NCBI GenBank assembly: GCA_932521035.1
Contig: OW051493.1
Coordinates: forward strand, 8,883,501-8,947,500
From: Oscheius dolichura
Taxonomy: Eukaryota; Nematoda; Chromadorea; Rhabditida; Rhabditidae
Direction: 5' to 3'
DNA length: 64,000 nt
The position numbers were made by a program, and so were the translations under genes. The notes under the pieces were generated by a model, which saw only the letters and a program-made list of their open reading frames with translations, was not told the DNA's origin and ran no database searches. Each line of letters begins with the position of its first letter. Position 1 is the first letter of the stretch. Below are positions 34,120 through 42,910 of this stretch, in pieces.

Positions 34120-34680
34120 TTATGGCAGTGGAATTGAAGATGTTTATTACTCGGAACATATGGGTCCAGCGAAGATATCCTTCTTGATTTACGGGCTGGT
34201 TGCCCGCTCCGCTGTCATCACTCTGACCATATGCGCTCACCAGACTCATCCTCCTGGAGTTGGCCTGGGCCTTTTTGCCTCCCAATTTCAAATGATTACC
34301 CTCCCCATAGATTTCCCACCCTCGGAACAAAACCTATGATAGATCCTATGTTGGCTCTCCAAGTTAGAAGAAGAGAATGATAAGAGTCTCGTCGAACACC
34401 GTTCAAACAATTTATCCGGCCTTGAAATATGCTCTAGGGCTAACTGCATGTCTTGTCTGCGCCTCGGGGACGCCATCTCTCTCAAGTTCAAACCATCGCC
34501 ACTTCTATCCGCTCTGCCATTTTGTTCACTTCGTATCCATAATTCTCCCCCGTTTTTCCCCATTTTTCTTCTCCTTATTCATTTTGACCGTCTCCCCCCT
34601 ACTAACACTTCATTTCTATTCAAATTTCCATTTTCAGGGTTCCATATATGTACCCTCTTTTCCTTTCAACTGGGGGCGAT
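34120..34680 (+). repeat. Direct repeat unit 2 (gene-fragment block)
   Basis: Second copy of the 32772-33330 block. Around 34120-34330 it contains a plausible membrane-protein fragment (GIEDVYYSEHMGP then ISFLIYGLVARSAVITLTIC) in frame, suggesting the repeat derives from a protein-coding gene now broken. Confidence 0.7.
34631..34655 (+). repeat. Hairpin/start module 2
   Basis: TTTTCAG then GGGTTCCATATATGTACCC. The ATG opens MYPLFLSTGGDDQ. The outer stem pairs GGGT with ACCC. Confidence 0.6.
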
Positions 34681-35464
34681 GATCAGAGACTAACATGACC
34701 GCTCTGGACGGATTTTCAGCTCGTGAGCGCAGATTGCATATACCCCATTCACGGCCTTGGAGAGTTAACGGAGACAGTTAGGCCAGGAAATACATCCCCA
34801 ATTCTGCCCAATTCTCCCGCCAAACGGACTATTTGGCTGGTTTGCCACTGTAATTTACCGTCTCGGCCAAATTCTTGCTTATCTTTTGCTCCCTGTCTTG
34901 CTGTTGTCTGTACTTCCCCAAAAGCCAGCGCAGTACGGCTTGTTTCGTATTTTTCACCTATAAAATAAAATTTTTCAAATCAGCTCTATTCTTGTATAAC
35001 GTCCCGCCGCCGGACGCGCGGACCGGCCTGGGGCAAGTCCCTTGCTCGGTTCTTTCCCACTTTACAGAACATCTGAGCGCCTCCTGCGCTTCCGAGACCA
35101 GAAGAAGAGAAACGAATCATTTCGTTTCGTTCCGTTTCGTTTCATGGGTTTGTTTCGTTGTTTCACCCATCTCTGTCATAGATGAAACAATTCGTATGAG
35201 TTCCTCCAAAATATCTTAAATTTCTCTGATGCGCAATAAACGAATTACTCATCCTTCTGTTATCCTTCTGTTACTCAAAGAACCGCCTCGTCACTCTCCC
35301 TTTCCTTATCTTCTATCGCACCGTAATTGAGAATCACCTCGAGAAGAAGGAGAGATTTCAGAGAAGAGTGGCTCGTCTGGTCGCCCGGCTGCTCTGAGAA
35401 TTTCCAGCAATTAATGCTCGGAAAAGCATTTATTTGTCCTGGATCTTTTCGTGCTCCAGGGCCA

Positions 35465-35533
35465 AATGTGTGTGGGCTCCCTTCGCCGGGGGCACTCTCT
35501 CTCATTGTTCAAATAACAAGTAGCTGTGGTGCT
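35465..35533 (+). repeat. Direct repeat, left member, flanking an inverted lectin-promoter copy
   Basis: Contains GGGCTCCCTTCGCCGGGGGC and a CTCTCTCTCATTGTTCAAAT block. It is repeated almost exactly at 35697-35768. Confidence 0.8.
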
Positions 35534-35542
35534 CGTTTCAGC

Positions 35543-35694
35543 AGACAATAGGAAGTTTTAGATCCTGATTTAGCTGGATCGAATGGCGGTTTGATTATTT
35601 CGTCTCTTCTTCTTTCCACTTCCTTTATCTGGGATATACTAGGGAAAATACCCTATCACACTAAGAGAAACCTCCTCTACTAGGCTGAAACAAC
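35543..35694 (-). repeat. Orphan inverted copy of the lectin E upstream region
   Basis: About 152 nt that are nearly the exact reverse complement of 49481-49636 (the 5' flank of the lectin gene at 49676). No lectin coding exon follows it here. It is bracketed by the 35465 and 35697 direct repeats. Confidence 0.85.
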
Positions 35695-35696
35695 AT

Positions 35697-35768
35697 TCGT
35701 GTGTGGGCTCCCTTCGCCGGGGGCACTCTCTCTCATTGTTCAAATGACAAGTAGCTGTGGTGCTCTTT
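35697..35768 (+). repeat. Direct repeat, right member
   Basis: Second copy of 35465-35533, differing at a few positions (for example AAATGACAAG for AAATAACAAG). Confidence 0.8.
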
Positions 35769-35873
35769 TCTCTCTTTTGCTTTAACGATCTCGATTCTCC
35801 TCCCGTCTACTTCGAATCCTACGAGTTTTTCCTTTAAATAATTCTTCTCCTTCCGATTTTAATTCATTTTTCA

Positions 35874-35898
35874 TTTTCAGGTATCCATAAATGAATCC
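35874..35898 (+). repeat. Hairpin/start module 3
   Basis: TTTTCAG then GTATCCATAAATGAATCC. The ATG opens MNPHFISTRRDDG, an open frame of about 20 codons. Confidence 0.55.
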
Positions 35899-36002
35899 TC
35901 ATTTCATTTCTACTAGAAGAGATGATGGATATCCATCTCAATTTGTCTCTGAACCGGGAATATCCTACCGTATCCCAAGGCCTAAGCCTAAGCAAAAAAT
36001 TC

Positions 36003-36151
36003 TAATAAAACCACTAGTTTTCCATGCCAGACAAAAAAACGGTCAATAATTCGTACGGGCCGCTAAAGTACTAGTACATGAGAGCTAAATGTTGGCACAG
36101 CACTTCTAGTGAAGTAAAAAGTCGTCAAAAGATAAGACAAACTGGGGCTGA
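36003..36151 (-). repeat. 3' flank of lectin A, inverted copy of 50638-50787
   Basis: Near-exact reverse complement of the sequence downstream of lectin E. Shows that lectins A and E share a common duplicated block in inverted orientation, 14 kb apart. Confidence 0.85.
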
Positions 36152-37420
36152 TCATCCAACAGGGGTGACTGGAACCTCACAGGCGTATCTACTCGTGTAG
36201 GCAGTGCAATCAAGATCGTGCCATTGACCAGTACTGGAACCGAGAGGACCGAAGAAACTAGTATCCGTCAGGAGCTGAAGTAACATAAAAATGAGAGGAA
36301 AAGTCGTATAACCCACCAATACACAACTATTAACACCGGCATCGGGCTGGGCTAAAAACCCGGTCCAGAAGGGTGCATAGTCGACCTAGAAGGCAGAAGA
36401 AAGATTCTTTGAAATAAAAACTGTACCGGACTGCCGTCAACATTCATATAATTAGCCATGTTCCAGGCAGTCCCCGAACCGCAATTAGTCGGGCACATCA
36501 TTCCAATCCAGACCGTAGCGGAAAAGACATCGGCATCAACTGGAGCGCCAGGCTCAGCGAGGCCTAGGAAATGGAGGAGAACATTGCCTTGAGGTTTAAA
36601 TATTACTCAAAATGAAGGCGTTGAGTGCTGCATCATGGATCACTACCAAATCACCGCCATCTGCCATACAGGCTATTCGAGCGTTGGCCCAGTTGGCTAC
36701 CATTGTCAAGGGACTGACGTAGTAGCAGGCACTGGTCATCGTGTTAGGATCGGTGAATACGGTATATCCGGTGGGGCAGAGGACTGAAAGGGGGGAGTTG
36801 ATACTGTATCTTCTCTGAAATAGGAAATTTCTGGATAGAAATTGCTGCCAAAAGGGACAATTTTCGGCTCAAGGATTTGAGCCAGTTCATTAGAAATCTA
36901 AAAAAGAAGAAACGAGGTCTAACGATTCAGATCTAACGAATACTGCTCACCGACCAGACTTTGCTTCCAAAATCTGGTCGGAAGGGTGCCTGGGAAATCG
37001 AAGGCTACCCGGTGGTTTTCTGTGCACCTTTCTTGGCCGACGACACGGATTTTGAGTAGTAAAAAGTCTACTCCAGGTAGGAATTGGCTTCCCAAGTGAA
37101 TTACGGAACCGGGCACAGATTGGGGAAAATTATTCAATTCCGGATACGGTAAAAGAATGGTATACGGTAACTTACGAGAAGTAGTAGTAGTTGTTGTCGT
37201 TGTGGTCGTCGTTGTAGTACTGGTGGTGGTGGTGCTGGTTGTGGTAGTAGGAGCAGCTGCAGTTGTTGTGGTGAAAACACCCGGAATATCCGGTCGATCT
37301 TCGGCTAAATTCGTTTTTACAGTACTGGAAGGGATATAAAACCCCACGCGATTCAGTAGGTATGCAGCCATTGAGAACAACGATCGAAGAAACGAGGGAG
37401 ACTGATAACGTCCGCCACAT
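36152..37420 (-). CDS. Secreted C-type lectin A, QPD type with Thr-rich linker
   Basis: Six exons, phases consistent: 37348-37420, 37176-37304, 36607-36783, 36427-36563, 36317-36385, 36152-36274; 235 residues. Exon 1 encodes a signal peptide (MWRTLSVSLVSSIVVLNGCI). Exon 2 encodes EDRPDIPGVFTTTT and a Thr linker, likely O-glycosylated. Exons 3-6 encode one C-type lectin domain: start LLCPTGYTVFTDP, WIGMMCPTNCG, then AQPDAGVNSCVL carrying the galactose-type QPD motif, WHDLDC in the WND position, and YACEVP at the end. Likely extracellular carbohydrate binding in mucus, cuticle or immunity. An in-frame ATG two codons upstream (37426) is an alternative start. Confidence 0.9.
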
Positions 37421-37643
37421 TGACAAGCGAAGGGAAAAGGAAGGATAGCCGCCTGCGCAGACAATGGGAAGATTTCGATCCTGTCGCGTGGCTATTTATT
37501 CCATTTGAACTGAACTTCTTCATCTTTTTAGACCCGGATCTCTTTCACGGTGGAGATTCTCTGATAGAGTTCCTATCTCTTCTCCTTTATTATGTGCTTA
37601 GAAGTCAAAAAGAAAGCATTGTGTAAGAAAACAATGGCGGAAA

Positions 37644-38926
37644 TCATCCAGCGGGAGGAGCTGGAGCCACACAGGCGTATCTATTCGTGGATGTGCAAAA
37701 AAGATCCTGCCATTGACCAGTACTGGTACCGATAGGACCGAAGAAACTAGTATCCGTCAGGAGCTGAAGTAAAACTTTCAAAAAACGAACTACGGAAGAC
37801 TTGTAACCTACCAGAACACAACTATCAACAAGGGCGTCCGGCTGTGGTAAGTACCCTGTCCAAAAAGGGGCATAATTTATCTGGAATGCAGAAGAACGAT
37901 TCTTTGGAATTCCCGCTTTAAAACCGCACCGGACTGCCGTCAATATTCATATAATTGGCCATATTCCAGGCAGTCCCGTAACCGCAATTAGTCGGGCACA
38001 TCATTCCAATCCAGACCGTCTGGGAAAAGACATCGGCATCAGGTGGAGCATCCGGCTCAGCGAGGCCTAGAAAAAGAAGAAGAATATTCAAGAATAATCC
38101 TACTCAAAATGAAGGCGTTGAGTGCTGCATCATGGATCACAACCAAATCACCGCCATTTGCCATACAGGCTGTTCTGGCATCGTCGAAGTCGGCTGTGAC
38201 TGCTAGGGGACTGACGTAGTAGCAGGCAGTTATCATTGTGTTGGGGTCAGTGTAAGCGGTATATCCGGTGGGACAGAGGACTAAAAGAAGAGTTTTCTTC
38301 AAAAATTGCTTTGACGGGCACAAAGTTCCATTGCCGCACCCTCCGGCATTTGAATTTGAATTTTTAAAATAATGACCGGCCCCGGCTCCTCATCTTGTTC
38401 CCAACCCATATCCGATTACTCCAGGAGTAGGACTGGGCGGCTACCCGGATTGAAAAGGGTTTGGGTCGCGCTGAGACCCGAACCGACCCAGAGAAGCATT
38501 TCCAGTTCCGGGTGCTTTTATTGTTCCTTCCACGTCATTCCGAAGAACCTATCCCGAATCTTTGACCCGCCCCGAATGCCCAAACGCGGGAAATTGGCGC
38601 CAAAGATCAGCTCATTAGAGACTTGTCGAGACATGGAATTTCCAGGATTTCTTTTCAAATTGTAGGGCAGAAAATTATATGGTGCCCTTCCTGAAGTAGT
38701 CGTCGTTGTCGTGGTGGTAGTGGTCGTGGTCGTAGTAGTGGTGCTGGTGGTAGAAGTAGAAGTAGACGGGGTTGTTGTGGTGAAAACGCCGGGAATATCC
38801 GGCCGGTCGTCTGCTAAATTCAAGCGGTTCTCCCACAAGTAAGAAAAACCCACGCGATTCAGTAGGAATACAGCCATCAATCAGAATAATTGGAAAAATG
38901 AGGGAGATTGATAATGTTCGCCACAT
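37644..38926 (-). CDS. Secreted C-type lectin B, one splice donor apparently damaged
   Basis: Same layout as lectin A: exon 1 38854-38926 (signal MWRTLSISLIFPIILIDGCI), exon 2 from 38813 downward (DDRPDIPGVFTTTT and a Thr run), exon 3 38104-38280, exon 4 37930-38066, exon 5 37812-37880, exon 6 37644-37763. The lectin domain is open throughout: WIGMMCPTNCGYG, PQPDALVDSCVL with QPD, WQDLFC, and YACVAPAPPAG at the end. However, where the paralogues have CACGTAGG or CTCGTAAG at the 3' end of exon 2, this copy reads TTCAGGAAGG (near 38687-38696). It lacks a GT donor and would read into a stop. Either another donor is used or the gene is recently inactivated. It is head to head with lectin C across an inverted repeat. 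Confidence 0.75.
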
Positions 38927-39329
38927 TTAATGGACAGCGGGGGAAAGGATTGACGGCCGCGGTCAAGGGGGGAAACTTTTCGATCCTGATTCAGCTGGAT
39001 CGCATGGTTGAGTCAAAGTTTATGCTCTTTTTAGATCTGGAGAAGCCTTTACCGGTCCTCCCCGTCCCACTCCCCTTCCCATTTGAGCTGAAACGATCTC
39101 TACCAGATCTAGGCTTTTCTAGCCCCCGAGAACGGTAAATCCCCCCTCCCCCAGGCTCTCGTTCTTCTTTCCCCCTTATCGCCCTTCCAGCTGATTCCTT
39201 TCGTCACCACATGTCCGTGAACAAAGCTCAAACGGTCTCTGCCAGATCTAGGCTGCCGTAAAGACCTTGTATTCATTCGGCAGAGGAGAAAATGGCTTTT
39301 TTAAGGCTAAAACCTCATTTTAGGTTCGA
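38927..39329. repeat. Left arm of large inverted repeat between lectins B and C
   Basis: About 400 nt, near-exact reverse complement of 39715-40113. It begins at the lectin B start codon and carries its promoter region. A run ending CCTCATTTTAGG marks the inner border. Confidence 0.88.
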
Positions 39330-39714
39330 AAAACATTAACAGTAGCAAGATGGCTGGCATGGGTACCAGACGGTGGTTGGTTAATGAAGCGGGCCGAAAT
39401 GCCTTTAACTGATGAAGCAGGTACCCTTTCTGTAATTATTCTATTCATTCTATATTTTCAAGGAGCGGTTCAAACCTCCACGACGAGATAATAACAATTA
39501 CCGACACTCCGAGTCCTGCGCCATTTTACTTCGTGCAGTTCGAATGCTACAATTGGACTTCGTTTTTGAATGAATATTTTTACCGTAATCTTGTTCTGAC
39601 TATTGTCAGGGGCCTTGAAACCCTTGGAGCATCCAAAACAACCGGCATATTTACAATTCACATAATTTTGATTAATGTATCTCAAATTGGTTGTCAAAAA
39701 AGGATTCTATCGAA
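39330..39714. other. Unique spacer of the inverted repeat
   Basis: 385 nt not repeated in the arms. A 63-codon open frame (from 39533) has no supporting features. Confidence 0.5.
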
Positions 39715-40113
39715 CCTAAAATGAGGTTTTAGCCTAAAAAAGGCCATTTTCTCCTCTGCCGAATGAATACAAGGTCTTTACGGCAGCCTAGATCTGGCAG
39801 AGACCGTTTGAGCTTTGTTCACGGACATGTGGTGACGAAAGGAATCAGCTGGAAGGGCGATAAGGGGGAAAGAAGAACGAGAGCCTGGGGGAGGGGGGAT
39901 TTACCGTTCTCGGGGGCTAGAAAAGCCTAGATCTGGTAGAGATCGTTTCAGCTCAAATGGGAAGGGGAGTGGGACGGGGAGGACCGGTAAAGGCTTCTCC
40001 AGATCTAAAAAGAGCATAAACTTTGACTCAACCATGCGATCCAGCTGAATCAGGATCGAAAAGTTTTCCCCCTTGACCGCGGCCGTCAATCCTTTCCCCC
40101 CGCTGTCCATTAA
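39715..40113. repeat. Right arm of large inverted repeat
   Basis: Mirror copy of 38927-39329. It ends at the lectin C start codon, so both genes inherit the same promoter in divergent orientation. Confidence 0.88.
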
Positions 40114-41283
40114 ATGTGGCGGGCATTATCAATCTCCCTTATTTTTTCAATTATTATAACTGATGGCTGTATTCCTACTGAATCGCGTGAGCTGCTGGTC
40201 TCTTATTGCAAAAAATGTGTATAAGTTCAGCAGATGATCGCCCGGATATTCCTGGCGTGTTCACCACAACAACTCCAACCACTTCTACTTCTACCACCAG
40301 CACAACAACTACGACTACTACCACAACAACAACAACAACCACGTCATGTAGGACATCCCGTTTATTGTTCTTTTATAGTACCCGGATTTCAATAGGAATC
40401 TCGGTAACTCAATGTTTCAACGCTTCTCTCACGTACTGATGTTTGGTGCCAAAATGCGCTCCCACCCGTTTGATCATTCGGGGTCCAGCCGTAATTTCGG
40501 TTTCGGTTCCTCGGAAAATCTTGGAACGAAACCCCGGCCTAGATCCGGAAGTGAACTTTCTGCTCCGGCCCGGTTCCGTTTTGAGTCGATCCAGATGTTT
40601 TCGGGTTCTGTCCGTTCTTTTCTTCAAGAGCTTCTTTTTTTCCAGTCCTCTGCCCCACTGGATATACCGTTTACACCGACCCCAACACAATGACAACTGC
40701 TTGCTACTACGTCAGCCCAGATGCAGTCAAAGCCACCTGGGCGGATGCCCGAACCGCCTGCATGGCAGATGGCGGTGATTTGGTGGTGATCCACGATTCA
40801 GCGTTAAACAACTTCATTTTGAGTAGGATTTTCACCAGGATACCATTTTTTAAATCAATTTTCTAGGTCTGGCTATACCTGATGCTCCAGCTAATGGTAA
40901 TGTCTTCTCCGATATGGTCTGGATTGGAATGACGTGCCCAACAAATTGCGGGATCGCACCTGCATGGAATCCGGCTAACTATATGAATATTGATGGCAGC
41001 CCGGTATGATTTACAGTTCAAATTACACGAATCTCTCTTCTGCCTTTCAGCTAGATTACACACCATTCTGGATGGGGTATTTGCCGGAGCCGGATGCCGG
41101 GTTTGACAGTTGTGTACTAGTGAGTGACAAGTCTTTTCTCCTTTGGAAGTTGTATGATTTCAGCTCTTGACAGACAACAGTACCTTCGGTCCACTCGGCA
41201 GCAGTACTGGCTATTGGGAGGATCTTTATTGCACATCTCCAAATAGATACGCCTGTGAGGTTCCAGCTACCCCCGCTGGATGA
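40114..41283 (+). CDS. Secreted C-type lectin C, EPD variant with Thr-rich linker
   Basis: Six exons, phases consistent: 40114-40186, 40231-40347, 40646-40822, 40867-41003, 41051-41119, 41164-41283; 230 residues. The signal peptide is MWRALSISLIFSIIITDGCI; DDRPDIPGVFTTTT and a Thr linker follow. The lectin domain has LCPTGYTVYTDP, MVWIGMTCPTNCG, then PEPDAGFDSCVL, WEDLYC and YACEVPATPAG. Its ligand motif is EPD where the paralogues have QPD, so sugar preference may differ (EPN-type proteins prefer mannose, QPD-type galactose). All splice sites are intact, in contrast to its mirror twin lectin B. Confidence 0.9.
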
Positions 41284-41674
41284 TTAATAGCATATTTTCG
41301 CATTTTACGATAATCAACACCTTCCTTTTAGTGCACTTGAACACAACAATTCATTGAGAAACGATGAAAAACTCGGTCACATTGGGGGGATCAAGAAAAG
41401 GAAGCAGCCCGCTTCAAATCTCGTTATGCCGCTAGGCGATTTCAAGGTTTGAACAGAGAAGTTTCAGAGGGGCGCTAGTGCCAGATAATTAGTTGTTAGT
41501 CTAATAGTTACAGTATACAGAACAGAAACACAAAGGAAATCAAAGTCAAAGTAAGTGAAAGCATGAGGTAAACTACTTTGTTCCCACTACTTTGGTTAAA
41601 ACAGTTTCATAAAATAGTTTATGGAAAACAATTTGGGCTAGCGAGTATAAAGTATCCATTTGTAAAGAAAACGT
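41284..41674. other. Convergent spacer
   Basis: About 390 nt between the 3' ends of lectin C (+) and a Cys-rich protein gene (-). No feature seen. Confidence 0.4.
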
Positions 41675-42233
41675 TTAGCAGTTAATACCTTTGATCACAA
41701 CAGTATTCATATACATGAATTGTTTTGTGGTTAAATCACAGGACAAGGTGGTTACATCGCGAGTATAAGAACATGTCCCGTTAGAGAATTGCATTACATA
41801 AAGTTGGCAGGAAGGAATGATCAGATCACAGTTGGCTGCGTACGTAAAGTTTACAGGTGTTATACCTTGACCGCACATAGCCGGAGTTTCAGGTTGAGTA
41901 CACATTTTGTTGGCGCAGGAAAACACTACAATCATTATAAATCTGTTTGAAAAAGAATTGTTCAACCTGTTGTTGTTGTAGTAGTTGAAGCTGTAGTTGT
42001 TTCCTCGTTCGGGGCAGTGGTGGTCTCCTTGTTTGGGCAGGTGGTTGTCTCCTCATTTGATGGCACCGCAGTGGTCGTAGTTACCTCTACAGAAGGACGA
42101 CCAACAAAAACGTCATCTATTCTAAGAATAAATCATATTTCCGTAACTGTTTACCTGAGAAATCCGGTGTGAATGTGGGCATACAAGAGCTGGAAAGACC
42201 AGCTAACATCATCAGGAAATGAAGACGTTTCAT
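41675..42233 (-). CDS. Secreted Cys-rich protein with Thr linker (C6-domain-like)
   Basis: Three exons, phases consistent: 42155-42233, 41967-42116, 41675-41925; 159 residues. Exon 1 is exactly 79 nt and encodes a signal peptide ending CMPTFTPDFS. This matches the length and phase of exon 1 in the lectin at 46934, whose peptide ends CIPTYNKDFS. Exon 2 is a Thr/Glu linker (VEVTTTTAVPSNEETTT). Exon 3 encodes about 80 residues with eight Cys, FTYAANCDLIIPSCQLYV, NGTCSY, TLSCDLTTKQFMYMN and a C-terminal IKGINC. The spacing and the ending resemble the nematode C6 (DUF281) domain, but I am not certain. It probably arose by exon shuffling of the signal/linker module shared with the lectins. Confidence 0.75.
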
Positions 42234-42830
42234 GGATGCCACCTCTTCGACTGTCTTCTCCTTTTAAGGAAGGCAGGAGCAGAACCAGAAGATTGGACAT
42301 GATATCTGCCGAACTTGAAAATGATACTCCCCTGGACCTAAACATCACACTTCAGTGAATCATTTGAATTAGAATCAAGTTTTTGAGTTCCTTTTTTTCC
42401 GTCGAAAAGAGACATTATCGACGGCCTTCGAGTTGCCGGCCACCTTTTTTTCGTATCACAATCATCTCTTCCTTTTCTCCACAAGGCAGCAAGTGAAAGA
42501 GTTTTTGGTCTTTTCCCATAACAGAAAGGCGTATTCAAGGGAATAGGAAAGGAGACAATTTGCCTCACATATGCCGTGGAGGCCAGATCTACGAAGTTTT
42601 CAACATTTTTCACATTGAGATCCTTTATCACCCATCCCTGGTCACCGTGAACGGCGATCACTGTCGCGATCCGAGCTAAATGGCAATGAGACCGATTGAC
42701 AAGGAGAACCTGCTGACTGAGCCTCGTAACGTTGATTTGGACATGTTTCTGGGAATAAAATGTCGAAGGAAAGAATAGTCACCGCGATCAAAAGAGCGGC
42801 ACCCAGTGAGTCAATTACAGTAGGCGACAT
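42230..42830 (-). CDS. Possible small secreted protein, unrecognised
   Basis: Tentative three-exon model: 42783-42830 (MSPTVIDSLGAALLIA, signal-like), 42569-42748 (KHVQINVTRLSQQVLLVN... through DLASTAY), 42230-42331 (SIIFKFGRYHVQSSGSAP..., stop). Phases are all 0. The stop overlaps the start codon of the next gene downstream (42233). Exon 2 is convincing as coding. The third exon is less so: an alternative is that exon 2 continues to 42338 or belongs to a larger gene. No family recognised. Confidence 0.4.
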
Positions 42831-42910
42831 ACGGTATAAGACAGACTCGCATAAATAGACAAATAATTTATTCGCTAGTTATAGATACAAATACGGCAAT
42901 GATTTGTTGA

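Larger units (their letters stand above)
31998..36002. other. Intergenic region of repeated gene fragments
   Basis: Four kb between rictor and the lectin cluster. It contains a pair of about 560-nt direct repeats, a MITE, three hairpin/start modules and a pair of about 70-nt direct repeats. No complete gene was supported. A weak two-exon candidate (coiled-coil-like ...RLKQSMNDLKLRL..., around 33380-33620) is not in frame with the upstream start module. Confidence 0.5.

Noticed and set aside
36919-37464. 181-residue open frame running through lectin A exon 1-2 and beyond
   Set aside because: It reads the Thr linker in the lectin frame but continues through the intron; the paralogues show a GTAAGT donor at that point.
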